Source: CAIVAT01 sp964355945 (GTDB lineage Bacteria; Bacteroidota; Bacteroidia; Bacteroidales; FEN-979). Taken from it: a stretch of 33,602 nt of DNA. Each line of letters begins with the position of its first letter. The first letter of the stretch is position 1. Below the pieces are notes generated by a model. The model was not told the DNA's origin. It saw nothing but the letters and a program-made list of their open reading frames with translations, and did not search any database. The translations under genes were made by a program, and so were the position numbers. Positions 16,014 to 24,997 of the stretch are shown one piece after another. Where the stretch lies: positions 1 to 33,602 of the forward strand of contig CAYHGE010000034.1 of the NCBI GenBank assembly GCA_964355945.1, given 5' to 3'.

Positions 16014-16856
16014 ATGTCTCAACAATATAGCCCATCAGGATTCAACGTTCTTCCGCCGGTAGTCAAAAACTTATTGATTATCAATGGGTTGTTTTATCTT
16101 GCGACAGTTTCTTTTGAAACAGCCTTTGGCATTGACCTGGTAAACCTCATGGGCCTGCACTATTTCCAGTCAGATCTGTTCCGCCCTTACCAGTTTGTTT
16201 CCTACATGTTTTTACACGGAAGCATCTCTCATGTTGTATGGAACATGTTTGCATTATGGATGTTTGGCTATTTGCTGGAAAACGTGTGGGGTTCGAAACG
16301 GTTTTTAACCTATTATATGGCAACTGGTATTGGTGCTGCCATTATCCAGTCATTTGTCATGTGGTATACGTTTGCTCCTGTTCAGGTTGCTGTGCAGGAA
16401 TATCAGCAAAATGCAGGCATACAAAACTTTGTTGCTTTTATCAATGCCTACCCTCCACATTCACAGCAACTATTTGATGACCTGAAAATCTTTCTGACCA
16501 AATGGAATGTATCTCCGTTAAGCGAGGAAAGTATGATGATGTCAAAAGACTATATTACCCAGGTATGGCAGGATCATATCAGCACCCCCACCGTGGGTGC
16601 CTCCGGAGCTGTTTACGGAATCCTGCTGGCATTCGGCATGATGTTTCCAAACATGCTGGTGTATGTCTATTTTCTCTTTCCCATCAAGGCAAAATGGATT
16701 GTGATCGCTTATGGTGCACTGGAACTTTATTCCGGAATCTCGAATAATCCAAGTGACAATGTCGCACATTTTGCTCACCTGGGAGGAATGATTTTTGGAT
16801 TCTTTTTAATAATCTACTGGAAAAAAAAACACCCCGGTTTTCATGGTGAACTATAA
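16014..16856 (+). CDS. Rhomboid-family intramembrane serine protease
   Basis: 280 aa, six or so membrane segments. The catalytic dyad is visible as S197 in GASGAVYG and H255 in VAHFAHLGG; the typical L1 region (SHVVWNMFALWMFG) is also present. There is a long loop between membrane segments at about residues 120-185 (PVQVAVQEYQQ...VWQDHIS) that is longer than usual and may be periplasmic. The family cleaves transmembrane segments of membrane proteins. It starts 13 bp after mutL, and its last 14 bp overlap the second rhomboid gene, which implies coupled translation. Confidence 0.93.
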   Translation: MSQQYSPSGFNVLPPVVKNLLIINGLFYLATVSFETAFGIDLVNLMGLHYFQSDLFRPYQFVSYMFLHGSISHVVWNMFALWMFGYLLENVWGSKRFLTYYMATGIGAAIIQSFVMWYTFAPVQVAVQEYQQNAGIQNFVAFINAYPPHSQQLFDDLKIFLTKWNVSPLSEESMMMSKDYITQVWQDHISTPTVGASGAVYGILLAFGMMFPNMLVYVYFLFPIKAKWIVIAYGALELYSGISNNPSDNVAHFAHLGGMIFGFFLIIYWKKKHPGFHGEL

Positions 16857-17781
16857 CTTCAATCAAAATCTAAACCCGATTGACGAGATCAAACGGTTTT
16901 TCAGACAAGGATCCGCCTTGTCAGTGCTGATATTGGTCAATGTTGCCGTGTGGGTCCTCGTGCAGGTTTTAAAAGTCATTTTTTTCTTCTATAACAACCC
17001 TGATAGCGATACGGTAAATGCACTGCTCATGCACGGATTCGCAATACCTGCTTCAATTCATCTTCTGGTTTTGAAGCCGTGGACCATGGTTAGTTATATG
17101 TTTCTGCATTTCGATATCTGGCATATCCTGTTCAACATGCTTTGGCTGTACTGGTTCGGCCGGATATTTATCGAGTTCCTGCCTTCCAGGCAATTGGTTA
17201 TCATCTATTTTTTTGGTGGAATCGCCGGCGGCCTGTTTTACGTCCTGGCATTCAACATATTTCCCGTTTTTACTGAAATGATCCCGATATCTTTTGCCCT
17301 GGGCGCTTCTGCATCAGTTATGGCAATCGTAGCCTCCATTGCAGTGTATGTTCCAAATTACACCCTGCAGCTTTTCCTTGTCGGAAGGTTGAAAATTATC
17401 TACCTGGCGGTTATTCTGTTTGTTTTTGACTTTTTCATGATTCCTTCAGGAAATGCCGGCGGACATATTGCCCACATCGGAGGAGCACTTTTCGGAGCCT
17501 TGTATATTTTGTTGTACCGTTACTCTAAAACAACAGTTCAACCCGGAAATCCACCTGACTTTATCCGTAACTTTATCCACAGATTCCGGAATAAACCCAA
17601 GGCAAGCTATTCAACAGGAGGAAATTATGGAAGACCTGTTTCCGATGAAGATTATAATTTAAAAAAGAGAGAGACACAGAAACGGGTCGATGAAATACTG
17701 GAAAAAATATCCAAAGGAGGTTACGATTGTCTGACAAAAGATGAAAAGGAGCTCCTTTTTAAAACCTCAAATAAACGCTGA
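16843..17781 (+). CDS. Second rhomboid-family protease with cytosolic C-terminal tail
   Basis: 312 aa, starting inside the end of the first rhomboid gene. Catalytic residues are S156 (GASAS) and H211 (GGHIAHIGG); the L1 region is HILFNMLWLYWFGR. After the last membrane helix there is a soluble tail of about 85 residues ending in a conserved segment, RVDEILEKISKGGYDCLTKDEKELLF, which matches a small C-terminal domain (DUF6576-like) often attached to Bacteroidota rhomboids. Only about a quarter of the sequence is identical by eye to its neighbour, so this is an old duplication rather than a recent copy. Substrates unknown. Confidence 0.92.
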   Translation: MVNYNFNQNLNPIDEIKRFFRQGSALSVLILVNVAVWVLVQVLKVIFFFYNNPDSDTVNALLMHGFAIPASIHLLVLKPWTMVSYMFLHFDIWHILFNMLWLYWFGRIFIEFLPSRQLVIIYFFGGIAGGLFYVLAFNIFPVFTEMIPISFALGASASVMAIVASIAVYVPNYTLQLFLVGRLKIIYLAVILFVFDFFMIPSGNAGGHIAHIGGALFGALYILLYRYSKTTVQPGNPPDFIRNFIHRFRNKPKASYSTGGNYGRPVSDEDYNLKKRETQKRVDEILEKISKGGYDCLTKDEKELLFKTSNKR

Positions 17782-17798
17782 TAAACCCTAAACGGTTG

Positions 17799-18917
17799 AT
17801 GATGAAAGGTCGGTCAATCATAAAAAGCATTTTTTATTTTCTGAATTTATGCGCTGTTGCCGGCTTGTTGGCGTCCTATCTTGCCGGATTTGTTAGTCCT
17901 GAGAAGTTCTGGATACTCGCTTTTTTTGGTCTGTCTTACCCTGTGTTTCTCATTATCAATATCTTATTCGTCATTTTCTGGCTTTTGACCTGGAATCGAT
18001 TTGTTTTTGTCTCCCTCATTGCCATTCTTGCAGGGTACACCAACCTGCTTGCAATCTATCCGATCCGGTTTTCTAAACAAACTGAATCACATCTCCCAAA
18101 AATCAAAATCGTCAGTTTCAATGTTCATTCGCTATATGGAAGTCAAAAAGCAGACAACAAACAGGAGACGAAAAGTAAGGTAACTGAATTTCTATCCCGG
18201 CAAAATGCAGATATCATTTGTGTTCAGGAATTTTTTGCCATGGGAGAGGATTTTTCGCAGACACTTTCGAAATTTGCAAGCTCGATCCATCTTGATTATT
18301 ACGCGTTTAAAAACTATCGTGAATTTGACAACAAACAAAAAATCAATGCAATAGCAACATTTTCGCGCTACCCGATTATTAATTCCGGATGGCTAAAACT
18401 TCCGGAACGCAGTCATTACGCCATCTTCAGCGATCTGATAATCAACGGAGATACCGTAAGACTTTATAATCTGCACCTTGAATCGATCCGGTTTGGAAAT
18501 GCAGATTATAACTTTTATACCCAACTGACCGAACCGGATGAGGAGGAGACAGCCACCATTCAGGAAGGATCCAAAAGAATGTTATGGAAACTACGTAAGG
18601 CGTTTATTATCAGGGCAAAACAAGTAAATATTTTATCAGCCCACATTGCCTCCTGCAAATACCCCGTCGTCCTTTCCGGCGATTTTAACGATACACCTTC
18701 ATCCTTTACTTACCATCAGTTGACCAGGAAATTGTCGGATTCATTTGTTGAGCGTGGCCATGGACTCTTTCAAAGCACATATTCTGGTAAACTTCCATCA
18801 TTCAGGATTGACTATGTGCTCCATTCTAAAGAATTTGAATCTGTTTCCTATCAAAATTTTGATGTCTATTTATCAGATCACTTTCCCATCGCCACCACCC
18901 TGGTAAAAACACCTTAA
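17799..18917 (+). CDS. Endonuclease/exonuclease/phosphatase-family protein, membrane anchored
   Basis: 372 aa from ATG 17799 (the preceding TTG 17796 is also possible). The first about 100 residues hold three membrane segments, followed by an EEP (DNase I-like) domain: KIVSFNVHSLYG, IICVQEFF with the catalytic Glu, RLYNLHLES, VLSGDFNDTPSS and SDHFPIATTL with the Asp-His pair. These are the metal-binding and catalytic positions of the superfamily, which includes nucleases and phosphodiesterases or lipid phosphatases. The membrane anchor suggests an external or lipid-related substrate, but this is not established. It lies 17 bp after the second rhomboid and 11 bp before uvrB. Confidence 0.9.
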   Translation: MMKGRSIIKSIFYFLNLCAVAGLLASYLAGFVSPEKFWILAFFGLSYPVFLIINILFVIFWLLTWNRFVFVSLIAILAGYTNLLAIYPIRFSKQTESHLPKIKIVSFNVHSLYGSQKADNKQETKSKVTEFLSRQNADIICVQEFFAMGEDFSQTLSKFASSIHLDYYAFKNYREFDNKQKINAIATFSRYPIINSGWLKLPERSHYAIFSDLIINGDTVRLYNLHLESIRFGNADYNFYTQLTEPDEEETATIQEGSKRMLWKLRKAFIIRAKQVNILSAHIASCKYPVVLSGDFNDTPSSFTYHQLTRKLSDSFVERGHGLFQSTYSGKLPSFRIDYVLHSKEFESVSYQNFDVYLSDHFPIATTLVKTP

Positions 18918-18928
18918 AAACGATCAAC

Positions 18929-20950
18929 TTGGAATTTAATCTCACCTCTGAATTCAAACCTACCGGAGATCAGCCGGAAGCAATTAAACAGCTTGTGGAA
19001 GGTATCCGGCGTGGTGATCCCGGACAAGTATTGCTGGGGGTTACAGGATCGGGCAAGACATTTACCATCGCCAATGCCATCCAGCAGGTTCAAAAACCAA
19101 CGCTGGTGCTTAGTCACAATAAAACCCTGGCAGCACAGCTTTATGGTGAATTCAAGCAGTTTTTTCCTGACAATGCTGTTGAATTCTTTGTTTCATACTA
19201 CGACTATTACCAGCCGGAAGCATTCATCCCTGTTACCAATACATACATAGAAAAAGATCTCTCCATCAACGAGGAGATCGAAAAATTGAGGCTCAGTGCC
19301 TCTTCTGCCTTGTTATCAGGCCGTAGGGACATCATTGTGGTTTCATCGGTTTCATGCATCTATGGGATCGGCAACCCGGATGATTTCAACGAAAATGTAA
19401 TCCGGCTTCAGCCGGGTGACCAGATTGGTCGTAAGAAACTTTTGAATTCTCTTGTCAATAGTCTGTATTCCAGAACAGAAGGAGAATTTACCCGTGGCCG
19501 TTTCCGCGTGAAAGGAGATTCTGTCGACATTTTCCCGGCGTATGCTGACATCGCCTATCGGGTGATTTTCCTTGGTAACGAAGTGGAAAGCATGGAGTCT
19601 TTTGATCCGCTGACCGGCAGAAAGATTGAAAAAATGGACCAGATGACCCTCTATCCGGCAAACATTTTTGTAACATCCCAGGATAAAATGCGGGAAGCGC
19701 TGGTCGAAATACAGGATGATCTTATCAAGCAATGTGCCTACTTCAGGGAAAATGGCAAGGATCTGGAGGCAAAACGCCTCGAAGACCGTGTTAGCTATGA
19801 TATTGAAATGATGCGTGAACTGGGCTACTGTTCCGGGATTGAAAACTATTCGAGGTATTTTGATGGTAGAAACTCCGGCTCAAGGCCATTCTGTTTGCTC
19901 GACTTTTTTCCTGAGGATTTTTTAATGGTCATCGATGAAAGCCATGTGAGCATTCCTCAGATCCGGGCGATGTTCGGTGGAGACCGGTCGCGTAAGCAAA
20001 CTCTTGTTGAGTATGGTTTTCGGCTCCCTTCAGCCATGGATAACCGGCCCCTGAAATTTGAAGAGTTTGAATCGATTGTCACGCAAACCATCTATGTCAG
20101 CGCCACACCGGCCGATTTTGAGCTGCAGAAGTGTGAAGGAATTATGGTTGAACAGGTCATCCGGCCAACCGGGTTGCTGGATCCGTATGTTGAAGTGAGG
20201 CCAAGCCTAAGGCAGATCGACGATCTGCTCGATGAAATAAACCAGCGGATCATCAAACATGAGCGCACGCTGGTTACGACATTGACAAAACGGATGGCAG
20301 AAGAGCTGACCAATTACTTTACCAAAATTGATGTTAAGTGCCGGTACATCCATTCCGATGTTGACACGTTGGAGAGAGTTGAAATCCTGAGAGATTTACG
20401 ACTCGGGGTATTTGACGTCCTGGTTGGGGTGAATCTCCTCCGCGAAGGACTCGATCTGCCGGAGGTATCGCTGGTAGCCATCCTGGATGCTGATAAGGAA
20501 GGGTTTCTCCGTTCAGAGCGCTCTCTTACCCAAACGGCAGGGCGTGCCGCAAGGAATGTGAACAGCAAAGTGATCATGTATGCCGACAAGATCACTGAAT
20601 CGATGAAACGGATGATGGATGAAACCAACCGCCGCCGGGAAAAGCAGATTGCATATAATGTCATGCACAACATTACACCAACCCAGATTGTAAAAAGCAC
20701 CCGGGATATTTTAGGTCAAACCGCTGTGGCTGACGGAAACAAACCAGCTCCTGTGCCCTATTATGAGACTGAGAAGATAGATGTGGCTGCTGATCCGCTG
20801 ATCCAATACCTTTCAAAGGAGAAACTTCAGAAACTTATTACACGCAACCGCAAAGCAATGGAGGAGGCAGTAAAAAGCCTTGATTTCCTGGAGGCAGCGA
20901 GATTAAGAGATGAGTTAAAAGCGCTTCAGGGTATGATTGATAAAACATAA
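18929..20950 (+). CDS. uvrB: Excinuclease ABC subunit B
   Basis: 673 aa, the normal size. It starts at TTG 18929, giving MEFNLTSEFKPTGDQPEAI, the standard UvrB beginning; no ATG fits. Walker A is GVTGSGKT at about 37-44. The beta-hairpin that opens DNA (YYDYYQPEAFIPVTNTYIEKD, about 92-112) is intact, as are the helicase motifs VIDESH, VSATPAD and QTAGRAARN. The C-terminal UVR motif (LDFLEAARLRDELKALQ) that contacts UvrC closes the protein. It acts in nucleotide excision repair with UvrA and UvrC, which are not in the window. It is the last gene of the run from mutL and ends at a strong terminator. Confidence 0.98.
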   Translation: MEFNLTSEFKPTGDQPEAIKQLVEGIRRGDPGQVLLGVTGSGKTFTIANAIQQVQKPTLVLSHNKTLAAQLYGEFKQFFPDNAVEFFVSYYDYYQPEAFIPVTNTYIEKDLSINEEIEKLRLSASSALLSGRRDIIVVSSVSCIYGIGNPDDFNENVIRLQPGDQIGRKKLLNSLVNSLYSRTEGEFTRGRFRVKGDSVDIFPAYADIAYRVIFLGNEVESMESFDPLTGRKIEKMDQMTLYPANIFVTSQDKMREALVEIQDDLIKQCAYFRENGKDLEAKRLEDRVSYDIEMMRELGYCSGIENYSRYFDGRNSGSRPFCLLDFFPEDFLMVIDESHVSIPQIRAMFGGDRSRKQTLVEYGFRLPSAMDNRPLKFEEFESIVTQTIYVSATPADFELQKCEGIMVEQVIRPTGLLDPYVEVRPSLRQIDDLLDEINQRIIKHERTLVTTLTKRMAEELTNYFTKIDVKCRYIHSDVDTLERVEILRDLRLGVFDVLVGVNLLREGLDLPEVSLVAILDADKEGFLRSERSLTQTAGRAARNVNSKVIMYADKITESMKRMMDETNRRREKQIAYNVMHNITPTQIVKSTRDILGQTAVADGNKPAPVPYYETEKIDVAADPLIQYLSKEKLQKLITRNRKAMEEAVKSLDFLEAARLRDELKALQGMIDKT

Positions 20951-20963
20951 ATTACCCGAAAAG

Positions 20964-20997
20964 AAAAAGGCTGATCACATAAGCAATCAGCCTTTTT
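20964..20997. terminator. Bidirectional terminator between uvrB and the FKBP gene
   Basis: AAAAAGGCTGAT (20964-20975) and ATCAGCCTTTTT (20986-20997) form a perfect 12-bp stem with a 10-nt loop. Its A and T runs make it work for both convergent genes. Confidence 0.9.
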
Positions 20998-21014
20998 CAA
21001 AATTATTCTAAAAA

Positions 21015-22322
21015 CTATTTCACATCCATCAACTCAACATCGAATACGAGTGTGGAATACGGTGGGATTTGGCCCATATCACGCTCTCCGTAAGCAATTG
21101 TGGAAGGAATTACCAGGGTGGCTTTTCCGCCGACATTCATCATGGCAATACCTTCATCCCATCCTTTGATCACCTGGCCTTGTCCTAAAACAAATTCAAA
21201 TGGTTCGTTACGATCGCGGGATGAATCAAATTTGGTTCCATTCAGCAGGGTGCCGGTATAATGCACTTTAACCTTTTTGCCGGCAGCAGCCTTGGTACCT
21301 GTTCCTTTAACTTTCTCAACATAGATCAACCCTGATGCGGTTGGTTTAGCTGTGATTTTTTTATCAACCAGATATTTCCTCATGAGATCTCCTTCTTGTT
21401 TTTTATTGGTTTCGAGTTTTGTTCCCTCTTCTTTTTTCTTTGCAGCCTCTTTTTTATCGTGATCGGCTTTTGACTGTATATCAACGATCTCAACATCATA
21501 AATGACTGTGGAATAAGGAGGGACCATGGCGCCACGGCCAGCCTCGCCAAAAGCTATTACCGAAGGAACAACCAGGGTAGCTTTGCCGCCTTTCAACATT
21601 TTGGAAACACCTTCCTCAAAACCAGGAGTGTCAAATTTCTTCCCGAATTCAAATTCCATCGGCTCGCCTCGCTCAAGTGTTGAAAAAACCTTTTTGCCAT
21701 CAACCAGAGTTACATCAAAATGTGCTTTTACCCACACACCCGTATCAATTTTAGGACCTTTACCAGCCAGTGTTTCAATAAAATACAATCCCGAAGCAGC
21801 TGGAGCCACACTAATTTTCTTTTCTTCAATGTACTTCTTCAAGGCGTCTTCCTCTGTTTTCATCATGGTCACAGGTGAATCAATAGAAAGCATGGTAATG
21901 TAGAAATGGATCACACTGTTGCTGTCAACAAACGGAGGACGTTTTGGCTGACGGAATGTTTTGGTAAACAAAGAGTCGGCATTGATAATAAAATCGGCAC
22001 TGTCACCAGCTGAAAGCATGCGGATGCCTTCGTAAATATCCCCTTTAAAATCAGAAGGAGGCAATTGAAAACGAACAGGAGCTGCCATGGCTGTTTTGCT
22101 GTTAAACAGCGTTGAGTCTTTATACTTGTAACTCATGTTCAGAGAAATCCAGTCACCCTGCTTTGCCTTTATTGTATCCTTACTCACTTTATACAACTTA
22201 TAATACAAGCCTGTTGCTGTTTTATCATAACCAGGATATTTTGATGAACAAGCCAACATTGTCAAGGCAACCAACATTACGATGACCAATGGATTTACAA
22301 TCATTTTTTTCATACTTAACAT
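21015..22322 (-). CDS. Lipoprotein with three FKBP-type peptidyl-prolyl isomerase domains
   Basis: 435 aa. A lipoprotein signal peptide ends in the lipobox LTMLAC (about residues 20-25). Three FKBP-like domains follow: about 30-155 (degenerate, lacking the central YG motif), about 175-285 (TASG-like start AASGLYF, ending VPPYSTVIYDVEIVDI) and about 325-435 (VKVHYTGTLLNGTKFDSS, VIKGWDEGI, IPPYSTLVFDVELMDVK). The last is the most canonical and probably the active one. A charged Lys/Glu linker at about 286-315 separates domains two and three. The role is likely folding of envelope proteins. The first methionine is ATG 22322; ATG 22313 (MKKMIV) is an equally good start. Confidence 0.92.
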   Translation of the reverse strand: MLSMKKMIVNPLVIVMLVALTMLACSSKYPGYDKTATGLYYKLYKVSKDTIKAKQGDWISLNMSYKYKDSTLFNSKTAMAAPVRFQLPPSDFKGDIYEGIRMLSAGDSADFIINADSLFTKTFRQPKRPPFVDSNSVIHFYITMLSIDSPVTMMKTEEDALKKYIEEKKISVAPAASGLYFIETLAGKGPKIDTGVWVKAHFDVTLVDGKKVFSTLERGEPMEFEFGKKFDTPGFEEGVSKMLKGGKATLVVPSVIAFGEAGRGAMVPPYSTVIYDVEIVDIQSKADHDKKEAAKKKEEGTKLETNKKQEGDLMRKYLVDKKITAKPTASGLIYVEKVKGTGTKAAAGKKVKVHYTGTLLNGTKFDSSRDRNEPFEFVLGQGQVIKGWDEGIAMMNVGGKATLVIPSTIAYGERDMGQIPPYSTLVFDVELMDVK

Positions 22323-22375
22323 TTTAAAAGTTTTGGTTTAATTATTGAACAGAAAGGGTGTGTTATTTCGACCGG

Positions 22376-22383
22376 CAAAGATA
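22376..22383 (-). promoter_or_regulatory. -7 box for the three-domain FKBP gene
   Basis: On the minus strand TATCTTTG matches TAnnTTTG exactly, 53 bp upstream of the start codon. No convincing -33 is seen. It indicates separate transcription from the FKBP gene at 22460-23023. Confidence 0.45.
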
Positions 22384-22459
22384 CTAAACTCCTCCTTACA
22401 TTTTCACATAACAATTATTGATTTTTCAACATATTATGGTTACATATCCTCCGGGAAAA

Positions 22460-23023
22460 CTATTTTTTTGATTTTTCAGCCCTGATTACTTCCACATCAA
22501 AAACAATGGCAGCCCCTGCAGGGATAGTGGCCTTGTCTCCCAGCAACCCGTAACCAAGGTGTGTAGGAACAATAAGTTTGGCTTTACTGCCTTGTTTCAT
22601 AAGCAGGACCCCTTCTTCAAGTCCGCTAACCACCTGCCTTCTGCCCATAAGAAGCGTAATAAAAGCTACTGAATCGGATCGCAAAACAGACTCACCAGTC
22701 AACAGATTAATTTTATACCGTATTGACACCATGTCGTCCGGTTTTACCAGACGGCCATCGCCTTGTTTATAAATCATATAGCGCAGACCTGTTGCCGTTT
22801 TCTTCATTGACCACTGGTACCTCAGAATAAAGTCATCAATCTCCTGACTTTCAGCCCTGACTAATTCCTGATTATATGCTGCAACAGAATCCTCCAACAG
22901 TCTTGACGGAGGCTCTGAACCTGACTGTTGACCGGTTGAATTACAGGAAATCAACATGATCAGAGCTATTACAGCGAAGAATCCTGAACTTGACCGAAAA
23001 CAAGTGATCTCAAATGCATTCAA
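22460..23023 (-). CDS. FKBP-type peptidyl-prolyl isomerase lipoprotein (GldI-like position)
   Basis: 187 aa, starting at TTG 23023, one base after the stop codon of the DHH gene. A lipobox, IMLISC, falls at about residue 27, so it should be an envelope lipoprotein. One FKBP domain fills residues about 65-183 (TATGLRYMIYKQGDG, VSGLEEGVLLMKQGSKAKLIVP, IPAGAAIVFDVEVI). The central strand is FITLLMG in place of the usual surface-loop YxG motif, and the Tyr of the canonical pocket is shifted, so activity is uncertain. In gliding Bacteroidota, as I remember it, the gliding lipoprotein GldI occurs beside a DHH phosphoesterase and a second FKBP; the local order fits that, but gliding is not shown by this window. 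Confidence 0.88.
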   Translation of the reverse strand: MNAFEITCFRSSSGFFAVIALIMLISCNSTGQQSGSEPPSRLLEDSVAAYNQELVRAESQEIDDFILRYQWSMKKTATGLRYMIYKQGDGRLVKPDDMVSIRYKINLLTGESVLRSDSVAFITLLMGRRQVVSGLEEGVLLMKQGSKAKLIVPTHLGYGLLGDKATIPAGAAIVFDVEVIRAEKSKK

Positions 23024-23024
23024 A

Positions 23025-24044
23025 TTAATAGACGGATTTAAGCATGGTTTGAAAGGATGGCAAAAGTTGCTTAAATTTCAGGATGGTCTCTTCAAGTGAT
23101 GTCGTGCAGTTGGCTCCCGCAGCATTGCGGTGCCCACCTCCGTTAAAATGTTGAGTTGCGAATGAATTGACTGCAAATGAGCCCTTTGAACGAAATGAAA
23201 CCTTCACAATTCCATCGCGCTCCATAAACAGGGCTGCCAGGTTGATATCCTTTATTGAAAGTGCATAGTTTACAACACCCTCTGTATCACCGATCTGGTG
23301 GTTAAAGCGCTCCAGGTCCTCCTTTGAAAGGGTAATATAAGCTGTATGAAATTCAGGCAGCACGACAAGCTGATCACTGATCGAATAACCCAGTAACCTC
23401 AGCCTGCTTTCTGAGTAGGTATCGTAAATCAGCCTGTGCAGATGCTCTCCGTCAATTCCAAGCCGGAAGAGTTCTGCCATGATGAGATATGTTTTAATAT
23501 AGTTGCAGGAATAGCTGAGTGAGCCTGTATCAGTAATAATACCGGCGTAAATACATTCTGCAATCTCCTTGTCAAGGAGGTGGAGATCACCCATTGCTTC
23601 AATAAAATTGTAAACAAGCTCTGAGGTGGATGAAATCTTTGAGATGGAAATCTGAAGTTCAAACTCCTCTGTAGGGTTCAAATGGTGATCGATCAATACT
23701 TTGCAAGCTGTTGACTGACGAACCAATTGTCCTGCTGCATTCAGGCGACTCAGGCTGTTATAGTCAGCGGCGATGATTAATTCAGCATTCGCGATCGCTT
23801 CCTTACAAGCAGTTTCATCGGATGAGAAAACCAAAATTTCATTGCATCCTTTCATCCAGGCGAGGAAATCCGGGTAAGGATCAGGGATCATAACCTGTAC
23901 AGAATGGTTTTTCTTTTTCAAATAGGATGCTAGAGCCAGGCTTGATCCAATGGCGTCTCCATCAGGGTTGGAATGGGTGGTTATCAGGATCCGTGAAGGT
24001 TGTGAAATCTTTACGGCAATCAGGTTAAAGTCAGTATTTTCCAA
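23025..24044 (-). CDS. DHH-family phosphoesterase (NrnA-like)
   Basis: 339 aa, starting at TTG 24044, the only start after an in-frame stop. The DHH motifs are complete: HSNPDGDAIGSSLAL, IIAADYNSLSRL, LIDHHLNPTE (the DHH signature) and GIITDTGSLSYS, each with metal-binding Asp or His. The C-terminal DHHA1 domain has FNGGGHRNAAGA. NrnA-type enzymes degrade oligoribonucleotides (nanoRNA), and some hydrolyse pAp or cyclic dinucleotide products such as pApA; which applies here cannot be decided. The gene is followed after one base by the FKBP lipoprotein gene and is divergent from ndk. Confidence 0.95.
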   Translation of the reverse strand: MENTDFNLIAVKISQPSRILITTHSNPDGDAIGSSLALASYLKKKNHSVQVMIPDPYPDFLAWMKGCNEILVFSSDETACKEAIANAELIIAADYNSLSRLNAAGQLVRQSTACKVLIDHHLNPTEEFELQISISKISSTSELVYNFIEAMGDLHLLDKEIAECIYAGIITDTGSLSYSCNYIKTYLIMAELFRLGIDGEHLHRLIYDTYSESRLRLLGYSISDQLVVLPEFHTAYITLSKEDLERFNHQIGDTEGVVNYALSIKDINLAALFMERDGIVKVSFRSKGSFAVNSFATQHFNGGGHRNAAGANCTTSLEETILKFKQLLPSFQTMLKSVY

Positions 24045-24066
24045 TTAGTTCAGCGTTAATTCACTG

Positions 24067-24103
24067 CAAAATTAAGGATAATTAAAATATAATTGTAATT
24101 TTG
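24067..24103. promoter_or_regulatory. Back-to-back -7 boxes of the DHH operon and ndk
   Basis: TAATTTTG occurs twice in divergent orientation: minus strand 24067-24074 (for the DHH gene) and plus strand 24096-24103 (for ndk). Both are exact -7 matches. Clear -33 TTTG elements are absent for both. The two starts are only 82 bp apart, so the promoters overlap. Confidence 0.5.
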
Positions 24104-24126
24104 TTTCCGCTAAACAACATCGTATT

Positions 24127-24546
24127 ATGACAGGAAATATCACTTTTACCATGATTAAACCATCCGCATTTCAGGCTGGTTTTACCGGAAATATCCTCGC
24201 CAAAATTGAGGAAGCCGGTTATAAAATCAAAGCCATGAAAAAAATCTCCTTAAGCAAGGAGCAGGCGGGTCACTTTTATGAAATGCACAAAGAAAGGCCT
24301 TTTTACGGGGAATTAACTGATTTTATGTCCTCAGGCCCCATCGTTGCTGCAATCCTTGAGAAGGAGAATGCAGTTGAATCATTTCGTAAATTCATCGGAG
24401 CCACTGACCCTGCCAAGGCAGATGAAGGAACAATCAGGAAGCTTTATGGTAAAAACCTGAGTGAAAATGCAGTACATGGTTCAGACAGTGATGAAAGTGC
24501 CGCACGTGAAGCAGGGTTCTTCTTCTCTTTTCTCGAAACCGTCTGA
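24127..24546 (+). CDS. ndk: Nucleoside diphosphate kinase
   Basis: 139 aa, the normal size of the family. It transfers the terminal phosphate between NTPs and NDPs through a phospho-histidine. The catalytic residue is H117 in NAVHGSDSDESA, the family signature. Other hallmarks are TFTMIKPSAF at the N-terminus, ERPFYGELTDFMSSGPIVA, GATDPAKADEGTIRKLYG and a shortened C-terminal end (FFFSFLETV). It is convergent with the HTH gene, whose stop lies 2 bp away. Confidence 0.98.
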   Translation: MTGNITFTMIKPSAFQAGFTGNILAKIEEAGYKIKAMKKISLSKEQAGHFYEMHKERPFYGELTDFMSSGPIVAAILEKENAVESFRKFIGATDPAKADEGTIRKLYGKNLSENAVHGSDSDESAAREAGFFFSFLETV

Positions 24547-24548
24547 TG

Positions 24549-24983
24549 TTATTCAGGGTCGTACTCCCTGAATGTTTTATCTTCATAGAAAACAACAATT
24601 TTCTCGATCTTTCGCTCTGTTTTCTCCTTTCTGACCTGCCGTAACGGTTTAGGCTCAGGTTTTATTTCCATTATATCCGGCTGATCAAATAACGTGGGCT
24701 GCACTTTAGGCATACCATTAAATTCAGCTTCTTTCGGGATGCTATCTTCTGCATGACTCATATTCGCATTTGTCCCGGTAGCCTGGTCAAGTTTACCGTA
24801 AAGCAAATAATCTGCCTTCACATCAGGAAACCTTTTCATAACCTTCATGATAAATTCGAGGCTGGGATTATTGCGCCCTGAAATCAGATGGGACATTCCC
24901 GACCGCTGAATTCCGATTTCATCGGCAAATTGGGAGGGAGTTAAATTCTTCTCCTTCATCAAATCTAAAATCCGTTCAATCAT
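24549..24983 (-). CDS. Cro/C1-type HTH transcriptional regulator
   Basis: 144 aa. Residues 1-60 form a clear lambda-repressor-like helix-turn-helix (MKEKNLTPSQFADEIGIQRSGMSHLISGRNNPSLEFIMKVMKRFPDVKADYLLYG, motif split here by description only at helix 2-turn-helix 3: SQFADEIG then SGMSHLI). The C-terminal 80 residues are Lys/Glu/Pro-rich and probably disordered, ending in a short strand-like segment (KIVVFYEDKTFREYDPE) that recurs in Bacteroidota regulators of this type. There is no sensor or protease domain. An inverted repeat (ATTAC-AAAA-GTAAT) overlaps the presumed promoter 15 bp upstream, so autoregulation is likely. A long AT-rich stretch lies beyond. Confidence 0.9.
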   Translation of the reverse strand: MIERILDLMKEKNLTPSQFADEIGIQRSGMSHLISGRNNPSLEFIMKVMKRFPDVKADYLLYGKLDQATGTNANMSHAEDSIPKEAEFNGMPKVQPTLFDQPDIMEIKPEPKPLRQVRKEKTERKIEKIVVFYEDKTFREYDPE

Positions 24984-24997
24984 AATGCATCAGTTAG

